Notes: a model not told the origin generated them from the sequence alone. A DNA stretch of 64,000 bases from JANYLB01 sp963837715 (GCA_963837715.1 CAWIOF010000002.1:2232001-2296000), one strand, 5' to 3'; shown: positions 28,897-38,073, counted from the stretch's first letter. Numbers and translations are program-made.

Positions 28897-29535
28897 TTAG
28901 CGGTTGCCGGGTTCGGGGGTCCTTGCAACCGTTACAGCCCGGACATATCGGGCTCCACTCGCCCGCAGCGTGGCTGCCGCGGCCCCCAGGCTCGCGCCGG
29001 TGGTGCTCACGTCGTCGACGAGGAGGACCGAGGTCGGCGCCGGACGCCGTCGGGAGGTGAATCGGGGCCCGTGCTGCCGTTCGGAACGGGGCCGCCCGGT
29101 CTGCGGCGGCCCCGGAGATCGGCACAGGAGCTCGTCGACCGCCAGCCCGAGCCGCGACGCAGCCGTGCGGGCCAGCAGTTCGGCGTGATCGAACCCGCGG
29201 CGCCGACGGCGTTCGGGAGTGGTGGGCACCCAGGTGACGACCGCGCGCTGCAGGTCGAGGGTCGACGCCGCGCCCGCCGCGGCCGCCGCCAACCACGCGA
29301 GCGCGGAACGAGCGTTGCGGTACTTGAGGCGCGCCACCAACTCCCGGGCGACACCCGCATAGGCGAACGCGGCCGTCCACTCGTCGATGCCGAACGGCGG
29401 CGTCGCATCGGGCGCCCGGACGAGTGTCGCCGCGCACGCCACGCAGACGGGTTCCGCCTGCACCCCGCACCCCGGACACGTCGCCGGGAACGCCAACCCC
29501 GCCAGGTCCGATCTCCACCGAGCAAAGGTCTGCAC
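28897..29535 (-). CDS. ComF family protein (phosphoribosyltransferase fold)
   Basis: ComF-type proteins are linked to DNA uptake and have a PRTase fold. The 212-residue translation has the N-terminal zinc finger 'CPGCGVQAEPVCVAC', then 'FAYAGVARELVARLKYRN', 'WVPTTPERRRRRGFDHAELLA' and the PRPP-loop 'VLLVDDVSTTGASLGAAA'. The GTG at 29535 lies inside the arm of a palindromic repeat. A TTG at 29496 is an alternative that would start directly before the zinc finger, as in many ComF proteins. It heads the comF-flgM-like-hpf-secA series. Confidence 0.9.
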   Translation of the reverse strand: MQTFARWRSDLAGLAFPATCPGCGVQAEPVCVACAATLVRAPDATPPFGIDEWTAAFAYAGVARELVARLKYRNARSALAWLAAAAAGAASTLDLQRAVVTWVPTTPERRRRRGFDHAELLARTAASRLGLAVDELLCRSPGPPQTGRPRSERQHGPRFTSRRRPAPTSVLLVDDVSTTGASLGAAAATLRASGARYVRAVTVARTPEPGNR

Positions 29536-29572
29536 CGTCAGTCCCGCATCCCGGGATTCACGGTGCAGACCT
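29526..29572. repeat. Palindromic repeat A flanking the DUF559 gene
   Basis: AGGTCTGCACCGT (29526-29538) and its exact complement ACGGTGCAGACCT (29560-29572) form a 13-bp stem. An inner stem TCCCG/CGGGA (29542-29546 with 29552-29556) caps it. The repeat supplies the stop codon of the DUF559 gene (TGA, 29560-29558) and a possible GTG start of comF (29535). It shares its first 16 bases with repeat B. Confidence 0.85.
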
Positions 29573-30487
29573 GCAGGACTCGACGGTTCGACCCACCGCC
29601 CCGACGACGAATTGCGGCCGGCCGACGAGATCGCGCCACGAGAAATGGAGCACCAACCAGCCGGCCGCTGCGAGTGCGGTCCGACGCTCGAGATCGTGTT
29701 CCCATGATGACCGGCTGCCGTGCCAGCGATAGCTGTCGGCCTCGATTGCGATCCGGAGATCCGGATACGCGAGATCGGGCCGCGCGTCGGGCCGACCCTC
29801 GAGCTCGATCTCGAACTGACGGACCGGCGCTTCGAGCCCGCCACGAACGAGCAGTGCAGCGAGCCGACGCTCGAACCGGTTCGCCGGAGGTCGTTGTCCG
29901 TCCATCCGTGCTCCGAGGAGGGCGACGAGCGTGCGGACCCCTCGTCGTCCGGCGCGCCCGAGGAGGTCGACACGGTCCAGAACACGCTCTGGACGGGTCA
30001 GTCCCTGGACGAGTGCGCTGTCGAGAGCGGTCGCGAGTTGCCCGGCGCGGAGGAACGAAGCCAGGTGGATGATGGTGAGGGCGATACCTGTCGACACGAT
30101 CCCGTCGATCTCGACCCGGTCGCCGGATTCCAGACCCTGCATCCGGTGGACACGGACGCCGGGTTGGCCGCGCGGCGCGCGAGCAGCGGGAACGACCACT
30201 TCGACCGGTCCTTCCTTCCATCCGTCGAGCTGCCAGAGCGCAGCGGCAGATCGGTGGGACGCAAGGGCGCCGTCACCGGCCCAGAGCACAGCGGCCAACA
30301 CATCGGCCCTCCAGGTCGACGGAGCACCCGCAGCGTGGAAGACCCGCGGACGGACCCGAACCAAGTGGCCGGAGACCGTCCGGCGATGGAGCGCCGAGGA
30401 GCTCAGGCCCGAAGCGCGCGCCTCTGCGCCACCGACCACCCCGTGCTGCAACGCCGCCACTCGCATGACTTCCCTGTCATCGCGCAT
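29558..30487 (-). CDS. AbiEi-type N-terminal domain plus DUF559 (Vsr-like nuclease) protein
   Basis: The 309-residue protein has two parts. Residues 1-110 resemble the AbiEi antitoxin-like winged helix ('ALQHGVVGGAEARASGLSSSALHRRTVSGHLVRVRPRVF'). The C-terminal third is a DUF559 domain of the Vsr/restriction-endonuclease fold: 'FERRLAALLVRGGL', 'RPDLAYPDLRIAIEADSYRWHG' with acidic residues, 'WEHDLERRTALAAAGW' and 'LVLHFSWRDL'. DNA cleavage or nicking is inferred from the fold. A Met at residue 8 is an alternative start. The gene is bracketed by two related palindromes and sits between an SDR gene and comF, looking inserted into the conserved comF-secA locus. Confidence 0.85.
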   Translation of the reverse strand: MRDDREVMRVAALQHGVVGGAEARASGLSSSALHRRTVSGHLVRVRPRVFHAAGAPSTWRADVLAAVLWAGDGALASHRSAAALWQLDGWKEGPVEVVVPAARAPRGQPGVRVHRMQGLESGDRVEIDGIVSTGIALTIIHLASFLRAGQLATALDSALVQGLTRPERVLDRVDLLGRAGRRGVRTLVALLGARMDGQRPPANRFERRLAALLVRGGLEAPVRQFEIELEGRPDARPDLAYPDLRIAIEADSYRWHGSRSSWEHDLERRTALAAAGWLVLHFSWRDLVGRPQFVVGAVGRTVESCRSAP

Positions 30488-30528
30488 TCCCGGAGTGAAG
30501 CAGGAGGCTGTGACAGCTACGAGGAAAC

Positions 30529-30579
30529 CACGAGGTCTGCACCGTCAGGCCCGGCTTCCGGGACTGAGCGTGCAGACCT
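30529..30579. repeat. Palindromic repeat B flanking the DUF559 gene
   Basis: CGAGGTCTGCAC (30529-30540) pairs perfectly with GTGCAGACCTCG (30568-30579). An inner stem CCCGG/CCGGG (30548-30552 with 30556-30560) has a CTT loop. Repeat B shares the 16-base start AGGTCTGCACCGTCAG with repeat A and differs in the inner stem. It is 42 bases upstream of the DUF559 start. Confidence 0.85.
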
Positions 30580-30598
30580 CGGCGCTTGCGTATTGGGA

Positions 30599-31435
30599 TC
30601 AGCCGAAGTTGGGGAGGGGGTCGGTGCCGGTGGCGGTGCCCTTCGCTCGGGTGACGATCGGTTCGAGGTACTCCTCGTGGGTGAGGATCCAGAAGCGCTT
30701 CGCCTGCACCGCGTCGACGACTGCGCCGGCGACGTCGGCGGGAGCGGATCCGCCTTCGACCATGCCCCGGGCGAGGTCGAGCACGAGATCCACTCCCGGG
30801 GTGACCTCGGCCGGCCCGCCGAAGCGCTCGGGGCGGGCCCGGAGGCTGTCGGCGAGGCGGGTGTGCACGAAGCCGGGACACAGCACCGAGACCCCGACCG
30901 CGCCGCCCAGCATCGCGAGCTCGTGGAACAGCGCCTCCGAGAACCCGACGACCGCGTGCTTGCTCACGGTGTACGGCCCCATGAACGGGATGGGCAACAG
31001 GCCCGCGACCGACGCCGTGTTGACCACGTGTCCTTCACCCTGTTCGAGGAGCCGGGGCATGAAGGAACGGACGCCGTGCACCACACCGTAGAAGTTCACC
31101 CCGAGCACCCAGTTCCAGTCGCTCAGCGGCTTCTCCCATTCAGCACCGCCCGATGCGCCGGTGACCCCCGCGTTGTTGCACAGCAGGTGCACCGCGTCGA
31201 AACGAGCGAACGCGGCGTCGGCCAGCGCGTCGACCGCCTCGGGATCCGAGACGTCGGTCGGCACCGCGAGGACGTCGTGGCCGGCCTGGGCGACGCTTGC
31301 GGCCGCAGCCTCGAGGGCATCCGCCTCGATGTCGGCGAGGACGACCGCCATGCCCTCGGCGGCGAAGCGCTGCGCCATGGCGAAGCCGATTCCGCTCGCC
31401 GCCCCCGTGACGACCGCGACCTTTCCCGGTCCCAC
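30599..31435 (-). CDS. SDR family NAD(P)-dependent oxidoreductase
   Basis: A 278-residue classical SDR with 'VTGAASGIGFAMAQRF' near the N-terminus, 'LLCNNAGVTG', catalytic Ser in 'NTASVAGLLP' and Tyr/Lys in 'YTVSKHAVVGFSEAL'. The start is a GTG at 31435. The long C-terminal region ('EYLEPIVTRAKG') is typical of SDRs annotated as acting on steroids, lipids or xenobiotics in actinobacteria; the substrate is unknown. It lies between the sulfatase gene and palindromic repeat B. Confidence 0.88.
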   Translation of the reverse strand: MGPGKVAVVTGAASGIGFAMAQRFAAEGMAVVLADIEADALEAAAASVAQAGHDVLAVPTDVSDPEAVDALADAAFARFDAVHLLCNNAGVTGASGGAEWEKPLSDWNWVLGVNFYGVVHGVRSFMPRLLEQGEGHVVNTASVAGLLPIPFMGPYTVSKHAVVGFSEALFHELAMLGGAVGVSVLCPGFVHTRLADSLRARPERFGGPAEVTPGVDLVLDLARGMVEGGSAPADVAGAVVDAVQAKRFWILTHEEYLEPIVTRAKGTATGTDPLPNFG

Positions 31436-31482
31436 CTGCGCTTCAGTTCCTCGAACTCACGACGCGTGCGAACACGTGCCCG

Positions 31483-33294
31483 TCACGTACGACACGTCGC
31501 CGCCGCGCACGTGCTCAGCTGCACCAGCCGCTGCTGCATGAGGCTCTTCACCACCAGGTACCCCGCGCCGTTCGTCGGTGGGCCGAGCAGGTTCTGCAGC
31601 TCGTAGGGATCGTTCACGAGGTCGTACAGCTCGTACTCGTGCACGGTGCCGCCGTACCACTCGACGTAGAGCCATCGCTCTGTCCGCACCGCCCGATACG
31701 TCGGGACCAGCGTGATCGAGCCGAACTGCGCGATCGCGGCCTGCACCTGCGCGAGCGTGTCGAGCGTGGGGTTCCCCGCGCCGTAGGTCCCCCGGTATTC
31801 GATGAGAAAGTCCTTCCGCGTCGCCGACGTGTCACCGCCGAGGACCGGGACCAGGGAGCGGCCGTCGAGGTCGAGCTGGGGTCCGGCGCCGGCCAGCTCG
31901 AGAATCGTGGGGGCGAGATCGATGTTCGTCACCATGTTGGTGTTCACGCCGTGGGGAACACCCGGCCCGGTCATGATGAACGGGACGCGGAGCGATTCCT
32001 CGTAGGGCGCCATCTTGTGATCCAGCCGGTGCGACCGCCAGTTCATCCCGTTGTCGCTCAGGAACACGATGACGGTGTTGTCGAGCTCGCCCGTCTGGGT
32101 CAGGTCGTCGACGAGGGTCGAGACCAGATCGTCGACGCCGAGGAGCGACCCGATCGCGGTGCGGTACCTGCTGGTGTCGATGTCGAGGGTTGCCTGGCTC
32201 GGGATCGGGAAACCGTTCCTGAGCCAGGTCGGCTTGTCGGAGACGTCGGCCTCATTGGTGTTCGGTCGGGTCGGGATGGCGACGGACCCGAACGGGTTCG
32301 GCTGGTAGCGCACCGGAGGGCCGACGTTGTAGTGGGGTGCGAGCGGATTCAGCTGCAGGTAGAACGGACGTTCGTCGTCGCTCTCGGCGGCGGCGATGAA
32401 CTCACCGGCCTGGCCCGTCAGGACGTCGGTCTCGTAGTCCTGTGGCTCCCAGCCGTACTGCACGACGGTGCCGTTGTCGTTGGCCTTGTAGCCGTAGCCG
32501 ACCCACAACCCGCCTTGATCGAGTCCGAACCAGTCGTCCCAGCCGGGGGGGATCGGATGGGTGGCCGGGTCGTAGAGGTTGAGGTACTTGCCCATGAAGC
32601 CCGTGGTGTAGCCGCGGGCCTGCAACCTCGTGCCGATCGTGTCCTGGTCGGCTCCTCCGGCGAACGCCTGATACCCGCCGTCGGGGGGTGAGTTGTCGTA
32701 CACCCCGGTGTTGTGCGGATAGTTGCCGGTCAGGAGCGACGCCCGCGACGGGCAGCAGGTCGGGTCGGTGATGAACGCGTTCGAGAAGGTCGTACCGGTG
32801 TCGGCGAGTAGCGCCTTCGTCTTCGGCATTGCGTCCCAGAAGGGCGTCGTGGTCGTGTCGAGGTCGTCGACGAGCACCGTGATGATGTTCGGCGGCTGCG
32901 CGAACGTGGGCTTGAAGACCTTCCGCACGGTGTAGGTCCCGTCGCCCGCGCTCGCCCAGAACTGGTGCGGACCCGCGGTGAGATCCTTGGTGTCGAGGGT
33001 GAGCGTGAACGGGGCGGTGTTGTCCTGGTAGACGGTGGTCGACTTGAAGTCGTCGATGCGGAAGCCGATCCCGGTGGGGTTGTAGTTCACCGGTGTCGCG
33101 GTGATGGTGAACTGACCGTCGAGCGGCTGGGGCTGGTCGACGCTGAAGATGATGTTCGGGACGGGCGCGCCGGGCGGAGGCGTCGGCGTGACGAACTCGC
33201 AGGCGCCGAGGACCATGACGGCGATCAGCCCGAGCGCCACGCGCCGGCCCAGCCGACCGTTCCGGCGCCGGCCCGTTCGCGAGTCCATCCTCAT
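31483..33294 (-). CDS. Lipoprotein sulfatase (arylsulfatase family)
   Basis: The 603-residue protein begins with a twin-Arg-rich segment, a hydrophobic stretch and a lipobox 'VMVLGAC', so it is probably anchored outside the membrane. After a beta-sandwich-like domain with 'ITVLVDDLD', the sulfatase domain starts. The Cys type formylglycine motif C-x-P-S-R is in 'TCCPSRASLLTGNYPHNTGV', and 'LSDNGMNW' and 'DHKMAPYEESLRVPF' supply metal and sulfate ligands. It hydrolyses sulfate esters, for example of polysaccharides. No formylglycine-generating enzyme gene is near. A Met at residue 3 is an alternative start. Confidence 0.93.
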   Translation of the reverse strand: MRMDSRTGRRRNGRLGRRVALGLIAVMVLGACEFVTPTPPPGAPVPNIIFSVDQPQPLDGQFTITATPVNYNPTGIGFRIDDFKSTTVYQDNTAPFTLTLDTKDLTAGPHQFWASAGDGTYTVRKVFKPTFAQPPNIITVLVDDLDTTTTPFWDAMPKTKALLADTGTTFSNAFITDPTCCPSRASLLTGNYPHNTGVYDNSPPDGGYQAFAGGADQDTIGTRLQARGYTTGFMGKYLNLYDPATHPIPPGWDDWFGLDQGGLWVGYGYKANDNGTVVQYGWEPQDYETDVLTGQAGEFIAAAESDDERPFYLQLNPLAPHYNVGPPVRYQPNPFGSVAIPTRPNTNEADVSDKPTWLRNGFPIPSQATLDIDTSRYRTAIGSLLGVDDLVSTLVDDLTQTGELDNTVIVFLSDNGMNWRSHRLDHKMAPYEESLRVPFIMTGPGVPHGVNTNMVTNIDLAPTILELAGAGPQLDLDGRSLVPVLGGDTSATRKDFLIEYRGTYGAGNPTLDTLAQVQAAIAQFGSITLVPTYRAVRTERWLYVEWYGGTVHEYELYDLVNDPYELQNLLGPPTNGAGYLVVKSLMQQRLVQLSTCAAATCRT

Positions 33295-33426
33295 CTGGCT
33301 TCCCCCCGTTGCCTTGCCTGGAACCCCGAAGCGTAGAGCTCAAACCCCCCGAGGTCACGCGTTTCGGACTTCCGGGCCGGATCGGCTGCGCCGACCCGGC
33401 CCGCGGGTGTCCGATGACCCGTGGTG

Positions 33427-34882
33427 CTAGTAGCGGTAGTGCTCGGGCTTGTACGGGCCCTGCACCGGGATGCCGAGGTAGTCGGCCTGCTCCTCGGTGA
33501 GGGTGGTGAGCTTCACGCCGAGCTTCTCGAGGTGCAGGCGGGCCACCTCCTCGTCGAGGTGCTTGGGAAGCGTGTACACCTTGCGCTCGTAGAAGTCGGG
33601 GTGGGTGAAGAGCTCGAGCTGCGCCATCACCTGGTTGGTGAAGCTGTTCGACATCACGAAGCTCGGGTGACCGGTCGCGCAACCGAGGTTGAGCAGACGG
33701 CCCTCGGCCAGGATGATGATCGAGTGTCCGGCCTTGCCCTTGGTCGCCGGGAACTTCCACTCGTCGACCTGCGGCTTGATCTCGATCCGCTCGATGCCCT
33801 TCGTCTTCGCGAGGCCGGCCATGTCGATCTCGTTGTCGAAGTGACCGATGTTGCCGACGATCGCGTTGTGCTTCATCTGTCGCCATGTGCTCGGCGGTGA
33901 TGATGTTCTTGTTGCCGGTGGTGGTGACGAAGAGGTCGGCGGTCTCGAGGACGTCGTCGAGGGTCGTGACCTCGTAGCCCTCCATCGCCGCCTGGAGCGC
34001 GCAGATCGGGTCGATCTCGGTGATGACGACGCGAGCACCCTGGCCCCGGAGCGACTGCGCGCAGCCCTTGCCGACGTCGCCGTAGCCGCAGACGACGGTG
34101 ACCTTGCCCGCGAGCATCACGTCGGTGGCGCGGCAGATGCCGTCGACGAGCGAGTGCCGGCAGCCGTAGAGGTTGTCGAACTTCGACTTCGTGACCGAGT
34201 CGTTGACGTTGATGGCCGGGAACAGCAGCGAGCCTGCCTCGGTCATCTGGTACAGGCGGTGCACCCCGGTGGTGGTCTCCTCGGTGACGCCCTTGATGGC
34301 CTCCGCCATGCGGTGCCACACGCGGTCGTCCTCGGCGTGGATGCGCGTGAGCAGCTTGAGGATGATCTCGAACTCCTCGGAGTCCGCGGTCGACGGGTCG
34401 GGGACCTTGCCCGCCTTCTCGAACTCGACGCCCTTGTGCACGACGAGCGTGGCGTCGCCACCGTCGTCGAGGATCATGTTGGGGCCGCCGCCGTCGGGCC
34501 AGCGCAGCGCGCGCTCGGTGCAGTCCCAGTACTCCTCGAGCGTCTCGCCCTTCCACGCGAAGACCGGGATGCCCGCGGCGGCGATCGCGGCCGCGGCGTG
34601 GTCCTGGGTCGAGAAGATGTTGCAGCTGGCCCAGCGCACCTCCGCGCCGAGCTCGACGAGCGTCTCGATGAGCACGGCCGTCTGGATCGTCATGTGCAAC
34701 GAGCCGGTGATGCGGGCGCCCGTGAGGGGCTTGGTCGTGCCGTACCGCTCGCGCAGGGCCATGAGGCCCGGCATCTCGTGCTCGGCGAGCTCGATCTCCT
34801 TGCGGCCGAACTCGGCGAGCGAGAGGTCGGCGACCTGGAAGTCGGATCGGTCGGTCGCGGGTCGGGTTGCTGTGGTGGTCAC
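33427..34882 (-). CDS. ahcY: Adenosylhomocysteinase, one-base frame break near 33883
   Basis: AhcY splits S-adenosylhomocysteine into adenosine and homocysteine, pulling methylation reactions. The GTG at 34882 follows AAGGAG and opens 'DLSLAEFGRKEIELAEHEMPGLM'. The protein has 'GSLHMTIQTAVLIETL', 'CNIFSTQDHAAAAIA', 'NLYGCRHSLVDGICRATDVML' and the NAD loop 'GYGDVGKGCAQSL'. At 'ITAEHM' the frame breaks. One base on, it continues 'RQMKHNAIVGNIGHFDNEIDM' to the normal end 'YKPEHYRY'. The corrected length is 484 residues, typical for actinobacteria. One extra C in the run at 33881-33884 explains it. The enzyme is near-essential, so an assembly error is most likely. Confidence 0.95.
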
Positions 34883-34990
34883 GGTGCAGCTCCTTGCTGA
34901 CTCCGGGCGCGGGCCGAAGCGGCCGCGCAGCGATGGTTCCATTCCGGAGTCGGCCCGGATCACCGGGTGACAGCCCGAAGGCCCGACCGG
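34883..34990 (-). promoter_or_regulatory. Highly structured 5' leader of ahcY
   Basis: In the leader, GACTCCGG (34899-34906) pairs with CCGGAGTC (34944-34951). The enclosed region folds into GCGCGG(G)CC/GGCCGCGC (34907-34915 with 34921-34928). A further hairpin CCCGG/CCGGG lies at 34954-34958 and 34963-34967. The 8-bp stem sits just ahead of the ribosome-binding site. SAH- or SAM-responsive riboswitches occur ahead of such genes elsewhere; I could not match their known cores by eye. Confidence 0.4.
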
Positions 34991-35012
34991 CGACCAGTGT
35001 AGCGGGGGTGGG

Positions 35013-36564
35013 TCAGCGGGGCCCGACGGCCAGCCCCCAGACGCCACCGCTCGCGATGCCGCGCACCTTGGCCCCTCCGGGCGCCGCGACCGCCCGCACG
35101 CCGATCAGCCCCACAGCGCTGAGGGTGATCGACGAAGGATCGGAAGGCACGAACGCCTCGAGGACGGTGCCTCGAGGCGCACGATCTCCGAGGGCCTGCA
35201 GGGTCGCGCCGGTCTTCGACGAGACCTGGCCGAGGAGCCGCCCCGGCGCGGCCTGGACGGTCGGTCGGCGCAGCTCCGTGACGAGGTTCGTCCGGAGCCC
35301 GGTGACGGTGTTCGTGGTGCAGTCGACCTCGAACTCCCCCCACACGTAGGGCACCTGTCCGGCTCGGACGTCGCCCGCCTTGTGCGGATCTCCGCACGAT
35401 TCGCGCCACGTCCAGAGGGTCGCCGAGAACCGCCACCGGTCCTGGAGGGCCTGGTGCTTCGCGAAGTAGCCGTCGGTCGGATCGTCGGCCCGCCTCGGAT
35501 CCCCGCCCCATTCGCCCACCAGCACCGGCGCGCTCCCGAACGTCGCGGCGTCGGTTCGAGCCTGCGCGAAGTCCTGCGGGGGGATCGGACCCGACGACAG
35601 TCCTCCGTTGTAGATGTGGGGCGCGTAGGCGATCTGGTCGTCGTGCCGGAAATCGGACGGCACGAAGCCGGGGCTCGGCCAGACCGGCGCGGGCTCCACG
35701 AACAGGATGTGACGGAAGCCGCGCACCTCGCGCTCGTTGCGCCGGATCTCGGCGAGCGACGCGCCCGCGAGCGCGCCCAGGTCGGCCACTTGGGCCGCGC
35801 TGAACGCGTTCGGCTCGTTCATGAGGTCGTAGCCGACGACCGCGGGTTCGCGCGCGAACCGACGGGCGAGGTGACCGAGCATCGCCGCGTACCGGGTGCG
35901 GATCCCGACACCGCCGGGCCCGGCGGCGTCGTCCCAGAACGCCGCGAACGAGGCGAACACCGCCGCGCTCGTCTCGCGGATGCCGGCGAGCGCGCAGCGC
36001 GCGGCTCCGCCGTCGAGCGTGGCCCAGCCCGGCGCGCCGTCCCAGCCGAACGCGGGATCCGTCCCCGGTGAGCAGGTCTCGCCGGGACGAGCCGCAAGGG
36101 TCGGACCCCACGCGTCCTGGTGGAGGTCGACGAGCGTGTAGACGCCACGCGACGCGAACAGGTCGACGGCGCGCTCGATGCGCGTCGAGATACCGCTCGT
36201 CGTAGTTGCCCGGCGCAGGTTCGATCCGCGACCACGACACCGCGAGTCGGACGACGTTCCAACCCTGGGCCGCGATCAGGTCGGCGTCGGTCGTGGTGAG
36301 CGGGAACGTGGTGGGGAACCGGCCGTATCGCCAGTACTCGACCAACGCGTTCACGTTCACCCCACGGAGCAGGACCTCACGACCGCGCGCGTCGACGAAC
36401 CGGCCGCCCGCCGGATCGGGCACCGCGTGGATCGCAGGCAACCGGCCGCCGCCACCCGAGATCGCCTCGGCAGCCGGCGCGCCGATCGCACCAGGGACGA
36501 GCGCCGCCACCAACGCACCGAGCACCATCCACGCCGTGATCCCTGCGCGCCGACGACCGGTCAT
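35013..36564 (-). CDS. Secreted glycoside hydrolase family 5 (endoglycoceramidase-like), frame break near 36182
   Basis: After a signal peptide (about residues 10-35) the protein shows GH5 features: 'GRFVDARGREVLLRGVNVN' and 'GWNVVRLAVSWSRIEPAPGNYDERYLD'. The frame then shifts by one base and continues 'RIERAVDLFASRGVYTLVDLHQDAWG'. The acid/base Glu is in 'YDLMNEPNAFS' and the nucleophile in 'PVLVGEWGGD'. 'LWTWRESCGDPH' and a C-terminal beta domain resemble endoglycoceramidases. The corrected length is about 516 residues. One extra base near 36180-36187 explains the break. It overlaps the upstream cupin gene by four bases. The substrate is unknown; it may be a glycolipid or glycan. Confidence 0.8.
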
Positions 36565-37040
36565 CGGCCCGACCAGCCGCGATCGGGCGCCTCGCGCACT
36601 GCTTCGGTCTCGTCGGGGCGGGCATAGTCGTCGTCGAGGCGGTACGTGGTGCCGAGCTCCGGGGTCGACACCTCGAGCACGTCGCAGTCGGTGATGCCGA
36701 TGAGCCGGTGCCGTTGGCCGATCACACAGCTGTAGCCGACCCCCGGTTGGAGCTCGGTCTCGACGAGATCACCGTCGGGACCGTCCCACAACACCTTCGC
36801 CCGTCCCCCGAAGAGGAACCAGGTCTCGAGCTTCTCGTCGTGGACCTGGAAGGAGAGGCGCTTGCCGGCCTCGATGTGGAGCAGCTTGCCGACGTAGGGC
36901 CGGTCGGGAGGTGTCCAGTGGATCTCGTAGCCCCACGGCTTGTCGATCCTCCGGGCGTCTCCCTCGGCGGAGAAGGTCGAGGGATCGACTCCCCGCACGG
37001 GGTTGGGGGTCGAGGCGGCGTGGTCGGCTGCTTCAGGCAC
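36561..37040 (-). CDS. Cupin protein, mannose-6-phosphate isomerase type II-like
   Basis: The 159-residue protein is a single cupin: 'DKPWGYEIHW', 'VGKLLHIEAGKRLSFQVHDEKLETWFLF' with metal-binding His and Glu, and 'GVGYSCVIGQRHRLIG'. It matches the C-terminal cupin of type II phosphomannose isomerases. Its place between a PGI/PMI-type SIS gene and downstream genes supports a role in mannose-6-phosphate supply. It overlaps the SIS gene by eight bases and the GH5 gene by four. Confidence 0.85.
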   Translation of the reverse strand: MPEAADHAASTPNPVRGVDPSTFSAEGDARRIDKPWGYEIHWTPPDRPYVGKLLHIEAGKRLSFQVHDEKLETWFLFGGRAKVLWDGPDGDLVETELQPGVGYSCVIGQRHRLIGITDCDVLEVSTPELGTTYRLDDDYARPDETEAVREAPDRGWSGR

Positions 37041-38073
37041 GCAGTCGCTCCTTCAGTTGCGCGATGGCATCGATGGGGCCGGGATCAACGTCGTTGGCGA
37101 GCGCGAGGTAGCAGCTGACCCAGTCGCCGAGGTACATGAGGTCGAGGACCTGTGCCAGCCGACCTTCGCCCTCGGCACCGACCGAGATCACCTCGCTCAG
37201 CGCCTCGTCGACGAGCTCGGTCGTGATCGCGAACCGCGGCGCGAGCCGTTGGTGTTCAAATCCGTGCCGGAGCTCGACGAGGGTGAACACCTGCCGGGTG
37301 ACGTCGCCGTGCTGACCCCAACCACAGATCTCGTTGTGTGCGAGCTCCGGCTGCGCGTTCCAGAACGCGGGTGCCTTGGCGTTCTCGTTCACGTCGCACT
37401 TCCAGCGGTACGCGGCCACCGCGCCGAGCGCGCCGCCTCCGTAGAACAGCGGGATCGTCCGGTCGATGCGCCGGGCGATCTCACGGGCGGGGTTGCGGGC
37501 CCCCTCGACCTCGGGGCGACAAGCGTCGCGACGCCGGCCGAGTTGCTCTTGGGCCTTCACGAGGAGCGCCGGCGCGTCGGGCAGGAGTCCGACGCAGTAC
37601 AGCGCGCAGAACAACGGGGCGACGAGCGCGCCGAGGGCCGAGCGCGGCATCAGGCCCTCCGGGCACGGCACGACCATCCCCCCGCGCGCACGGACCAGCG
37701 CCGCGAGCGCTCCCCCACACGTGACGGCGACGACCCTGGCGCCGGCATCGAGGCACCCGGTGGCCATCGACAGCGTCTCCTCGGTGTCGCCGGAGTACGA
37801 CAGCGCGAACACCAGCGAACGCGGCCCGACGAACCCGGGCGTGCGCATCTGCTTGAGGACCATGACCGGCACCGGGAGCTCACCGCTCGCGACGGCGTTG
37901 AGCAGGTCGCCGGCGATGGCGGAACCACCCATCCCGATCACGACGACGTGGTCGATCTCGTCGGCCGACGGCAGATCCGACGGACTGATCCCCAGTGCGG
38001 CCTCGTGCGCGGATGCGAGCTGCTCGGGCAGACCGCGGACCGCGTCGAGGAACCCCAGGGAGTCGGTGGTCAC
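37033..38073 (-). CDS. SIS-domain bifunctional phosphoglucose/phosphomannose isomerase-like protein
   Basis: The 346-residue protein contains the first SIS domain with 'VVIGMGGSAIAGDLL' and 'FALSYSGDTEETLSM', and the C-terminal 'AYRWKCDVNENAKAPAFWNAQPELAHNEICGW' region with conserved Glu and His. This is the plan of the bifunctional PGI/PMI group, as in Rv3256c-like genes next to phosphomannomutase. It interconverts glucose-6-P, fructose-6-P and mannose-6-P, feeding GDP-mannose. Its ATG overlaps the Trm112 gene stop as ATGA. Confidence 0.9.
   Translation of the reverse strand: MTTDSLGFLDAVRGLPEQLASAHEAALGISPSDLPSADEIDHVVVIGMGGSAIAGDLLNAVASGELPVPVMVLKQMRTPGFVGPRSLVFALSYSGDTEETLSMATGCLDAGARVVAVTCGGALAALVRARGGMVVPCPEGLMPRSALGALVAPLFCALYCVGLLPDAPALLVKAQEQLGRRRDACRPEVEGARNPAREIARRIDRTIPLFYGGGALGAVAAYRWKCDVNENAKAPAFWNAQPELAHNEICGWGQHGDVTRQVFTLVELRHGFEHQRLAPRFAITTELVDEALSEVISVGAEGEGRLAQVLDLMYLGDWVSCYLALANDVDPGPIDAIAQLKERLRA

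Noticed and set aside
29526..30579. Insertion sequence around the DUF559 gene
   Set aside because: No transposase, no terminal inverted repeats in the usual sense and no clear target duplication; each flank is itself a palindrome, so a REP-like reading is used instead.
33427..34882. ahcY as a pseudogene
   Set aside because: Both sides of the single break match conserved AhcY sequence exactly, the gene is near-essential and similar breaks occur in many genes here; an assembly error is likelier.
34883..34990. Known SAH or SAM riboswitch
   Set aside because: The conserved core bases of those classes could not be located by eye, so the leader is reported only as a structured region.
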